This document shows positions 5,828 to 11,824 of a stretch of DNA of 16,332 nt, in pieces. The stretch is from Bacillota bacterium (GTDB lineage Bacteria; Bacillota; Clostridia; Christensenellales; Pumilibacteraceae). The stretch spans positions 1-16,332 of the forward strand of contig WQSV01000015.1 of assembly GCA_009787685.1 (NCBI GenBank), given 5' to 3'. The notes under the pieces are model-generated. The model ran no database searches, was not told the origin of the DNA, and saw only the letters and a program-made list of their open reading frames with translations. Position 1 is the stretch's first letter, and each line of letters begins with the position of its first letter. The translations under genes and the position numbers were made by a program.

Positions 5828-5924
5828 ACCCCTCCGCCAAGCAAAGTCCGAACTACCCAAGAGGACAGGTGAAGTGCAACAAAAAAGGCACATCTTGTGA
5901 TGTGCCAAATTGTGGCGGAGGAAG
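5828..5924. repeat. right 97-bp direct repeat over tRNA-Ser 3' end and terminator
   Basis: This is the partner of 2035-2131 and overlaps the last 12 bases of the intact tRNA-Ser. Its outer part (about 5829-5856) also resembles the 3' end of the recombinase fragment at 150-200: both hold CCCCTCCGCCAA followed after 6-10 bases by TCCGAACT. This suggests that recombinase-gene ends and attachment sites of related elements have been left at this locus. Confidence 0.8.
5881..5906 (-). terminator. terminator of tRNA-Ser
   Basis: GGCACATC (5887-5894) and GATGTGCC (5899-5906) form an 8-bp hairpin with a 4-base loop, followed on the minus strand by six T residues, starting 7 bases after the tRNA CCA end. 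It lies inside the direct repeat and so was duplicated along with the attachment site. Confidence 0.85.
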
Positions 5925-6001
5925 AGGGATTCGAACCCCCGCGACCTTTCAGTCAAACGGTTTTCAAGACCGCCGCGTTATGACCACTTCGCTATTCCTC
6001 C
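5913..6001 (-). tRNA. tRNA-Ser (UGA anticodon), CCA encoded
   Basis: The 89-base gene begins GGAGGAATAGCGAAGTGGTC and folds as a class II tRNA. The acceptor stem GGAGGAA pairs with TTCCTCC, with discriminator G and encoded CCA. The anticodon stem GCGGT/ACCGT includes one G-U pair around loop CTTGAAA with anticodon TGA. A long variable arm and a T-arm GGGGGTTCGAATCCC complete it. It decodes UCA-type serine codons. It has its own promoter and terminator, and its 3' end is the apparent integration site of the island. Confidence 0.95.
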
Positions 6002-6037
6002 AGATGTTGCAAATTGCTTTTCGCATTTTGCTTTGTT

Positions 6038-6066
6038 ATTTTAGCATTTAAATTTTGACTTGTCAA
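6038..6066 (-). promoter_or_regulatory. promoter of tRNA-Ser
   Basis: TTGACA (6066-6061), a 17-bp spacer and TAAAAT (6043-6038) with the extended motif TGC lie on the minus strand. The start is expected near 6031, about 30 bases before the mature tRNA. The remaining 6067-6263 shows no gene or clear terminator. Confidence 0.75.
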
Positions 6067-6263
6067 CTGTTTTTGAGTCAAATTTGGACTTTCTCTTCAA
6101 ATAGTTTGCAACAACAGACACTCTTTAATTCAAAAAACTTTACTGTTCTAAAAGCGAATTACTAAGCAACAAAAATCAAGAAGTATTTATCTGAAGAGAT
6201 TAGATCCAAGCATTCTTTTATGGTCGATAATTCAAAACAAAATCATGTCTGATGCAACAAAAT

Positions 6264-6893
6264 TTATCTTCGACCCGTCCATGTTTCCCTGTGACGAATG
6301 CTAATATTGGTTGAATCATTCACCCTCTCCCTTTGAATTTCGATTGCAAAAATTAAATCATATGCTTCCATTGTTATGTTGTGCCAACTTCTTCCCCTGT
6401 GAAATTCAGTGAAATCAATTAATCCATCACTCCTGACATCGTTCAAACGAATACTAATTGTTGAATTTCCTGCTCTAAAAAATAAAATGAAAAGATAGTG
6501 AAGTTCAAAAAAAGTGTTGTCATATTTTTGAATCAATTCTGTCATTCTTTCTATTTGCGAAAAAAAGTGATTGAAAGAATCGTATTCTTCAATTCTTGCA
6601 ATCATGGCTTGCCGAAGTTCCACCAACCCCTCTTGGCTCGAAATTTTCAAAAAATAGTTGCCCATTGAGTAAAAAGGTGAAGACCTTGAATCTATTTGTC
6701 TAAACCTCACAGCCGAAATGTGGCTCGAATTAATATCTCTCTCCTCCAAAAGCAACCATGGAAACTGAACGACACCATCAAAATAGATGTCACCCGCACC
6801 CCTTCCAAAATTTCCACTATGACACGCAATCAGAGCAAAAAACATAAAAAGAGTCATTGTGAAATATATGATTTTTTTAAAGTAATTCTTCAT
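6264..6893 (-). CDS. hypothetical lipoprotein (209 aa)
   Basis: The protein starts with a basic n-region (MKNYFKKIIYF), a hydrophobic stretch and a lipobox ALIAC with the modified cysteine at residue 24, so it should be lipid-anchored on the outer face of the cytoplasmic membrane. The mature part (about 185 residues) is polar and mixed alpha/beta, with segments VRFRQIDSRSSPFYSMGNYF and ISIRLNDVRSDGLIDFTEF. I do not recognise a family. The ribosome site is weak (GAAGAAG about 8-10 bases before the ATG at 6893). It follows secA by 188 bases with a weak terminator between them, so it is probably a separate unit; no consensus promoter is evident. It ends 262 bases before the tRNA-Ser gene. Confidence 0.7.
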   Translation of the reverse strand: MKNYFKKIIYFTMTLFMFFALIACHSGNFGRGAGDIYFDGVVQFPWLLLEERDINSSHISAVRFRQIDSRSSPFYSMGNYFLKISSQEGLVELRQAMIARIEEYDSFNHFFSQIERMTELIQKYDNTFFELHYLFILFFRAGNSTISIRLNDVRSDGLIDFTEFHRGRSWHNITMEAYDLIFAIEIQRERVNDSTNISIRHRETWTGRR

Positions 6894-7032
6894 AAATCAT
6901 GACTTCTTCGCTTGAAATTGAATTCTTAATTTTCGACTCTTTTCTAATTTGACTAATCTCCAACAAGTCAACATTTATATTAACAATGTCATTAACTTGA
7001 AAAGAACCCCATAAAAAATCTATGTTGACTAA
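6877..7032 (-). other. open frame without start codon upstream of the lipoprotein gene
   Basis: A 51-codon open stretch on the minus strand includes VNIDFLWGSFQVNDIVNINV and ISQIRKESKIKNSISSEEVM, and overlaps the start of the lipoprotein gene by 17 bases. Composition looks protein-like, but there is no ATG or GTG near its beginning, only TTG codons without a ribosome site. It may be a decayed gene or chance in AT-rich DNA. Confidence 0.2.
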
Positions 7033-7057
7033 TTAGCCGCGACAGTCAATCTCTCAG

Positions 7058-7080
7058 AAAAAACCAGTCAAAGACTGTTT
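7058..7080 (-). terminator. weak terminator after secA
   Basis: Directly after the secA stop codon the minus strand reads AAACAGTC TTT GACTGGTTTTTT. This is a 5-bp stem with a 3-base loop, a mismatch, and a T run. The stem is short, so read-through towards the lipoprotein gene is possible. Confidence 0.5.
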
Positions 7081-7081
7081 C

Positions 7082-9817
7082 TTACTCACTCGCTTCGCAA
7101 CAGTTTTTATATTTTTTTGCATTGCCGTCAGGATAGGTTGCTCCACATGGGCATGGGTCATTTCGAGAAATGTTTTTCTTTGAGTTGACGACTGTTTTTT
7201 GAACGACTTGTTTTTCTTGTCCCGGCATGCCACCACCCATTTTTGCTCCAGTTTCGACCATTTGTTGTTCACGGCGAATTGGCCCAGATTCAACATTGAC
7301 ACGCATTAACATGTTGACAGTTTTTTCTTTGATTCTTTCCGTCATGTCGTCAAACATTTGAAAACCTTCTTGCTTATAGGCTGTGATTGGATTTTGTTGA
7401 CCATAGGCTTTTAGTCCAACACCACGGCGCAAGCTGTCCATGATGTCGATGTGGTCCATCCACTCGTTGTCAACAACTCTTAGAAGAATGACTCTTTCAA
7501 TCTCTTCAAAGTCAACACCCATTTTTTCCGCCTCGTCAACTTTTTCGACATAAGTCTTTTTCATCTCGTCATGAATATGGTCAATGATTTCTTCTGGTGC
7601 GTGCTTTGAAGCAAATTCTTTTGTCACGAAGTCTTTTCTTCCTGCCAAAATTTTTAATTCCACATCTTTGTTGAGGTCTTCAATATCCCACTCGCTCCAA
7701 TCAAGTTTTGGGTCAATGTGGAGATTGACAAACTTTTCAACTTCTTCTCTCATCATGTGCCCGACTTCTTCATGGACACTTTTTCCCTCAAGAACTTTTC
7801 CACGTTCACCATAAATAATCGTTCTCATGGTGTTCATGACATTGTCGTATTCAAGAACTTGACGACGAATCGAATAGTTCTTTCCTTCAATACTTCTTTG
7901 TGCGTTTTCAATTCCTTTCGTTAACATTTTGAGAGACAACGCTTGGTCGTCCTCCTCACCAGTGATGAATCCGACCATTTTTTTCATTCTGTCGGATGCA
8001 AACAACCTCGCCAAATCGTCTTCCATTGAAATATAGAAAACCGAAGAACCCATGTCTCCTTGTCGTCCCGCACGACCTCGAAGCTGGTTGTCAATACGTC
8101 TCGACTCATGTCTTTCCGTGCCGATTATTCTTAGTCCGCCGACTTTAATGACTTGCTCTCTCTCTTCCGACAAATCCGCTTTAAACTTGTCATGATACTC
8201 TTTGAATTTCGCTCTTGCTTCCAAAATGACTTTGTCGTCCGTGTTGAAAAACGCAGTCGCGTTGTAGATCGCGTTTTCATCAAAACCTTCTTGACGCATT
8301 TTTTCAAGCGCCAAGAACTCCGAGTTTCCGCCGAGAATAATATCCGTTCCACGACCTGCCATGTTTGTTGAAATCGTGACAGCACCCAGTTTTCCTGCTT
8401 GCGCAACAATTTCCGCCTCTTTCTCATGGTTCTTCGCATTCAAAAGATTGTGACGAATTTTTCTTTTGTGAAGAAGTTTTGAAAGTTCTTCCGACTTTTC
8501 AACATCAGTCGTTCCAACGAGAACAGGTTGTCCTCGTTCAGAACATTCAATAATATCCTCCAAAATCGCATTAGTTTTCCCCTCGATTGTTGCATAGATT
8601 TGGTCATTCTCATCAACTCTTTGAGCATCCTTGTTCGTTGGAATAGTGACAACATCCATGCTATAAATTTCTTTAAACTCAGTTTCTTCTGTTTTTGCCG
8701 TTCCTGTCATTCCAGATAGTTTCGGATAGAGCCTAAAATAATTTTGGAAAGTGATCGTCGCAAGAGTCTTGTTTTCACTTTGAACTTTGACATTTTCTTT
8801 CGCCTCAATCGCTTGGTGAAGACCTTCAGAATAACGTCTTCCAATCATCAATCGTCCTGTGTTTTCGTCAACGATGATGATTTCGCCTTTGTCCACGATG
8901 TAGTCCTTGTCGCGCTTCATGATGAAGTTCGCTCGGATTGCGTTGTTGATGTGGTGATTCAGTTCAGTGTGTTCAGTCGACGCAAGCTCATCGATGTTGA
9001 AATATGTTTCCGCTTTCGTTATTCCCTCGTCAGTGAGGTTGATTGCTTTTTTCTTCTCGTCATGGTCATAGTCCGCTTTTGACAAACTCTTTGCAAAGCG
9101 TTGAGCAGTCATATACATTTCACTTGACTTATTTCCTTTTCCCGAAATAATAAGCGGTGTTCTCGCCTCGTCAATCAAAATACTATCGACCTCGTCCACA
9201 ATTGAATAGTTCAATTCACGTTGGACTTTGTCCTCTTTATAGATAACCATGTTATCACGAAGATAGTCGAATCCTAGCTCATTGTTCGTTGCATAGGTTA
9301 TGTCGCATTTGTAGGCTTCTCTTTTTGCCTTTGGCTCCATGCCAGAAATAGCCACACCAACAGTGAGTCCCAAAAAGCGATGAATTTTTCCCATCCACTC
9401 CGCGTCACGTTTCGCAAGATAGTCATTGACCGTGACGATGTGAACGCCTTTTCCTTCGAGTGCATTCAAATAAGCTGGAAGAGTCGAAACAAGAGTTTTC
9501 CCTTCACCCGTTCTCATCTCCGAAATTCGTCCTTGATGCAATGCAATTCCACCCATCAATTGCACATCAAAGTGTCGCATTCCAAGAACACGGATTGATG
9601 CTTCTCTCACAGTAGCGAAAGCTTCTGGCAAAATGTCATCAAGACGCTCGAGTCCCGATTGCAACCTTTGGCGAAACTTATCAGTCTGAGATTTCAATTC
9701 CTCATCTGACATTTTTTTATAATTTGGCTCAAGGGAAGTAATTTTCTCCGCCATTGCCGTCAACTTCTTGATTTGTCGGCGATTGTCCGACCCCATAACA
9801 AATGATATTAAGCCCAT
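7082..9817 (-). CDS. secA: preprotein translocase subunit SecA
   Basis: SecA is the ATPase that drives secreted and membrane proteins through SecYEG. All hallmarks are present in 911 residues: Walker A MRTGEGKT at 101-108; the TVNDYLAKRDAEWM helicase segment; DEVDSILIDEARTPLIISG at 208-226; the central IVDENTGRLMIGRRYSEGLHQA segment; TISTNMAGRGTDIIL and GTERHESRRIDNQLRGRAGRQGD in the second motor domain; and a C-terminal zinc motif C889-P-C891 ... C906-C907 that binds SecB-type partners or lipid. The length is slightly above the usual 830-900. Between C891 and C906 there are 14 residues instead of the common 8. The ATG at 9817 has AGGAGA about 9 bases upstream and a good promoter; there is one clear secA and no accessory SecA2 in the window. 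Confidence 0.98.
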   Translation of the reverse strand: MGLISFVMGSDNRRQIKKLTAMAEKITSLEPNYKKMSDEELKSQTDKFRQRLQSGLERLDDILPEAFATVREASIRVLGMRHFDVQLMGGIALHQGRISEMRTGEGKTLVSTLPAYLNALEGKGVHIVTVNDYLAKRDAEWMGKIHRFLGLTVGVAISGMEPKAKREAYKCDITYATNNELGFDYLRDNMVIYKEDKVQRELNYSIVDEVDSILIDEARTPLIISGKGNKSSEMYMTAQRFAKSLSKADYDHDEKKKAINLTDEGITKAETYFNIDELASTEHTELNHHINNAIRANFIMKRDKDYIVDKGEIIIVDENTGRLMIGRRYSEGLHQAIEAKENVKVQSENKTLATITFQNYFRLYPKLSGMTGTAKTEETEFKEIYSMDVVTIPTNKDAQRVDENDQIYATIEGKTNAILEDIIECSERGQPVLVGTTDVEKSEELSKLLHKRKIRHNLLNAKNHEKEAEIVAQAGKLGAVTISTNMAGRGTDIILGGNSEFLALEKMRQEGFDENAIYNATAFFNTDDKVILEARAKFKEYHDKFKADLSEEREQVIKVGGLRIIGTERHESRRIDNQLRGRAGRQGDMGSSVFYISMEDDLARLFASDRMKKMVGFITGEEDDQALSLKMLTKGIENAQRSIEGKNYSIRRQVLEYDNVMNTMRTIIYGERGKVLEGKSVHEEVGHMMREEVEKFVNLHIDPKLDWSEWDIEDLNKDVELKILAGRKDFVTKEFASKHAPEEIIDHIHDEMKKTYVEKVDEAEKMGVDFEEIERVILLRVVDNEWMDHIDIMDSLRRGVGLKAYGQQNPITAYKQEGFQMFDDMTERIKEKTVNMLMRVNVESGPIRREQQMVETGAKMGGGMPGQEKQVVQKTVVNSKKNISRNDPCPCGATYPDGNAKKYKNCCEASE

Positions 9818-9859
9818 ATATTAGTATCTCCTAGTAACTCTTCTAATTTACTGGAAATA

Positions 9860-9888
9860 ATTATATCATATTGTTTTCTCTTTTGCAA
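9860..9888 (-). promoter_or_regulatory. promoter of secA
   Basis: TTGCAA (9888-9883), a 17-bp spacer and a perfect TATAAT (9865-9860) lie on the minus strand, about 42 bases before the secA start codon. A heptamer repeat array begins 5 bases upstream of the -35 box. Confidence 0.75.
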
Positions 9889-9893
9889 CTAAA

Positions 9894-9928
9894 TTGAAAG
9901 TGAAATATGAAAAGTGAAAAGTGAAAAG
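9894..9928. repeat. heptamer array (TGAAAAG)3 plus two degenerate units
   Basis: Five consecutive 7-base units are visible: TTGAAAG, TGAAATA, then TGAAAAG three times. It lies in the secA-glmM gap (9818-10191), just upstream of the secA promoter on the minus strand. Other 7-base arrays of different sequence occur in and around glmM and spoIIE. Confidence 0.8.
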
Positions 9929-9980
9929 TATTGTCGAATTTTAGGGTTTGCTTTCTCAATAATTAAACTGTGAGGACATG

Positions 9981-10065
9981 CCTCCCTTTTTTGTGTCAGG
10001 AAGCACCCCTAGATTATTTGCTTTCTTCTATTTTCATTTAGGCTCGCATTATGAACAATATGCCC
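9981..10065. repeat. dispersed intergenic repeat, copy 1
   Basis: This aligns to about 11676-11758. Shared blocks are CCCTTTTT, GTCA-GAA-CAC, the identical 15-mer GATTATTTGCTTTCT, then TT-ATTT and the identical TATGAACAATA. The two copies flank glmM, one downstream and one upstream, in the same orientation, and neither lies in a gene. I cannot assign it to a known family; a small transposon relic or a noncoding RNA gene are possible. Confidence 0.65.
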
Positions 10066-10089
10066 ACACACACAATTAAACAAAAAAAT

Positions 10090-10130
10090 AAAGCCCTCCC
10101 CACAACAAGACTGCGAGATGTCGGGGCAAA
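10090..10130 (-). terminator. possible terminator downstream of glmM
   Basis: On the minus strand CCCCGACA (about 10126-10119) can pair with TGTGGGG (about 10103-10097) with one bulge. After AGGGC it is followed by TTTATTTTTTT. The stem is interrupted and the T tract starts several bases late, so this is tentative. The rest of 10066-10191 shows nothing clear. Confidence 0.35.
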
Positions 10131-10191
10131 GACCACACATCAAAAAATTAAGGAATTAATCCGAAAAAATTAAAAACAATTTTATCAAATC

Positions 10192-11547
10192 CTATTTCCC
10201 AACAAACTCCTCAAACTCTTTCAATGCTTCTTCAACAATTTCCCCATCGCCACATTCAACCATTATTCGAATTTTGTCTTCCGTTCCACTCATTCGAACA
10301 ATAAGTCTTCCGCTTCCCTTTAGCTTTTCTTCCCACTTCTCAATTAATGCGAGCATATCTTTGTCAAACATTATGCCTCTGTCGGCATCAAGGCTGATTT
10401 GTTTTTGAGGGAGCAGTTGCAACAAAATTGGCTCACCATTTTCAATGATGCCCTTCGCAAACATTATCGCAGCGAGTATTCCGTCGCCCGACGGCATTTG
10501 AGGATGAAAAATATAATGTCCCGACTGCTCTCCTCCAAGAGAATAGTTTTTCTTGTTAAGCAGGTCACAAATATATTTGTCTCCGACTGGAGTTCTAATC
10601 AACCTTTTTCCCTCACTTTCAAGTCTCTTTTCAAGCGAAAGGTTGGCAAGAACTGTCCCAACAACAACCCCATCATTAAGCAAAATCGCACGTGACAAAT
10701 TATAAAGAACGCTGTCCCCATCAATAATTTTCCCACCATAAACAACGCTCAATCTGTCGCCATCACCGTCAAAGGAAAAACCGATTTGTTTCAATTCAGA
10801 ATGCATCAATCTTTCACTCTCGCAACCATTGTGCATTCTGCATTCTGCATTCTGCATTGAAATCGTTCTCTGAACATATTCTGGAAACAAAGCTCCGCAA
10901 CCTGCGTTGATTTTTTCTCCTCGAAGCGAATAATTTTCAATGTTTACTTTCGCTCCCAATCTCAAAAATATCTCTTTTGCAATTGTTGAAGTCGCTCCAT
11001 AGCCACAATCAAGAAACACCTCAAATCCGCTCAAATCAACGTTTGCGATTTTAACTATGTGGTCAATATACGGTGAAGAATGGAGCGTAGGATGCGGTGT
11101 CGTTAAAAAATCTTTTTTACTATTCTCGTTCTTCACTCTTAGCTCTTCACTCTCAAATTGATTGTCAATATAATATTCAATTGAACCTTCCTGCTCTTCG
11201 TTCAGCTTCAAGCCATTTTCGTCAAAAAACTTTATGCCGTTGTGTTCGGGTGGATTGTGGGACGCGGTTATCATTATTCCGCAAACACTGTCGGAATTAG
11301 CGGTTGAAAAAGAAACCGCAGGCGTCGGAACAACACCAAGGCTCACTGCTGTCATTCCACCATTAATTAGACCACGAGTCAACTCCCTTTCAATTTCTTC
11401 GCCACTTATTCTAGTGTCCCTACCAATGCAAACTTGCCCCACTCCGAAATACTTTGAAAGAGCAAATCCAACTCGATAACACATTTCCCCCGTCAACTTT
11501 TTGCCGAAAACACCTCTTATTCCATCAGTTCCAAAATATTTTCCCAT
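10192..11547 (-). CDS. glmM: phosphoglucosamine mutase GlmM
   Basis: GlmM converts glucosamine-6-phosphate to glucosamine-1-phosphate for UDP-GlcNAc, peptidoglycan and teichoic acid synthesis. The 451-residue protein has the family start KYFGTDGIRG, the catalytic loop TASHNPPEHNGIK with the phosphoserine at 96, the metal loop DGDGDR at 260-265, the sugar loop GGEQSGH at 338-344 and the phosphate loop RMSGTEDKIR at 418-427. Two segments do not fit the family. Residues about 132-158 (SEELRVKNENSKKDF ...) and about 229-253 (MQNAECRMHNGCESERLMHS) are encoded by palindromic heptamer-repeat DNA. The second adds about 19 residues just before the metal loop. No ribosome site precedes the ATG; TATAAT ends 6 bases upstream. 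All catalytic loops are intact, so it should be active. Confidence 0.95.
   Translation of the reverse strand: MGKYFGTDGIRGVFGKKLTGEMCYRVGFALSKYFGVGQVCIGRDTRISGEEIERELTRGLINGGMTAVSLGVVPTPAVSFSTANSDSVCGIMITASHNPPEHNGIKFFDENGLKLNEEQEGSIEYYIDNQFESEELRVKNENSKKDFLTTPHPTLHSSPYIDHIVKIANVDLSGFEVFLDCGYGATSTIAKEIFLRLGAKVNIENYSLRGEKINAGCGALFPEYVQRTISMQNAECRMHNGCESERLMHSELKQIGFSFDGDGDRLSVVYGGKIIDGDSVLYNLSRAILLNDGVVVGTVLANLSLEKRLESEGKRLIRTPVGDKYICDLLNKKNYSLGGEQSGHYIFHPQMPSGDGILAAIMFAKGIIENGEPILLQLLPQKQISLDADRGIMFDKDMLALIEKWEEKLKGSGRLIVRMSGTEDKIRIMVECGDGEIVEEALKEFEEFVGK
10786..10863. repeat. in-frame heptamer element in glmM, (GCATTCT)3
   Basis: GCATTCT is repeated three times perfectly (10833-10853), followed by GCATT. 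A left arm CAGAATGCA (10797-10805) is the inverse complement of the repeat, giving a palindromic layout. It encodes SMQNAECRMHNGCESERLMH in frame, in a loop where typical GlmM proteins have only about 6 residues. The repeat sequence differs from the GGAGT/CTTCACT-type arrays. Confidence 0.8.
11074..11158. repeat. in-frame palindromic heptamer element in glmM
   Basis: The left arm is a degenerate series GAAGAAT, GGAGCGT, AGGATGC, GGTGTCG (11075-11102). The right arm is CTTCACT, CTTAGCT, CTTCACT, CTCAAAT (11131-11158). The encoded peptide SEELRVKNENSKKDFLTTPH resembles the one in spoIIE. It occupies the variable linker before the GRYIEY-like segment, with a net gain of only about 5 residues over a typical GlmM, so native residues were replaced. 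Confidence 0.75.
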
Positions 11548-11553
11548 AATGAT

Positions 11554-11559
11554 ATTATA
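11554..11559 (-). promoter_or_regulatory. -10 box directly before glmM (possible leaderless start)
   Basis: A perfect TATAAT (11559-11554) ends six bases before the ATG at 11547, so the expected transcription start is the ATG itself. No Shine-Dalgarno sequence is present, and no good -35 is visible because a heptamer array occupies that position. Confidence 0.4.
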
Positions 11560-11564
11560 TATAT

Positions 11565-11808
11565 GAGTGTGGAGTGTGGAGTGTGAAGAGTGTAGATGTT
11601 AAATTAGGCGAGTTCGTGTTTCTCACCGTCTCAGATTTAGTGGGTTCGTTAAAATGTAGTGGAAAGCAACGCGAGCCCCTTTTTGCGTCAAGAAACACTC
11701 CTTGATTATTTGCTTTCTGCTAACTTTATTTGCGTGTGCGTTATGAACAATAGTCCCCGCTTAATTCTATCCTTATCCTCACTCTTAACTCTTAACTCTT
11801 AACTCTCC
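11565..11808. repeat. intergenic element bounded by inverted heptamer arrays
   Basis: The left array is GAGTGTG three times, then AAGAGTG, TAGATGT, TAAATTA (11565-11606). The right array is ACTCTTA three times then ACTCTCC (11781-11808). The arrays are roughly inverse in character (GAGTNNN against NNNACTC). They enclose copy 2 of the dispersed intergenic repeat. The block fills nearly the whole glmM-spoIIE gap. Confidence 0.75.
11676..11758. repeat. dispersed intergenic repeat, copy 2
   Basis: This is the counterpart of 9981-10065, sharing GATTATTTGCTTTCT and TATGAACAATA with similar spacing and many single differences between them. It sits between the two heptamer arrays upstream of glmM. 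Confidence 0.65.
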
Positions 11809-11824
11809 AAGCCAACAAAAAACT

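Larger units (their letters stand above)
2035..5924. mobile_element. tRNA-Ser-associated island of about 3.8 kb
   Basis: Two 97-bp direct repeats offset by 3793 bp bound this segment. Inside is a single five-gene minus-strand operon plus an inverted pair of T-arm-like sequences. No intact integrase, relaxase or replication gene is present, so the island is not autonomous in its present form. A related serine recombinase fragment lies about 1 kb outside the left repeat. The limits could also be drawn as 2132-5924 or 2035-5827, because the crossover point inside the repeat is unknown. Alternatives are a tandem duplication followed by divergence, or a decayed larger element. The boundaries are seen directly; the integrative origin is inferred. 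Confidence 0.7.

Noticed and set aside
5869..6051. Plus-strand 60-aa open frame containing GRGIRTPATF
   Set aside because: It is the antisense translation of the tRNA-Ser gene and its terminator, a frequent false ORF.
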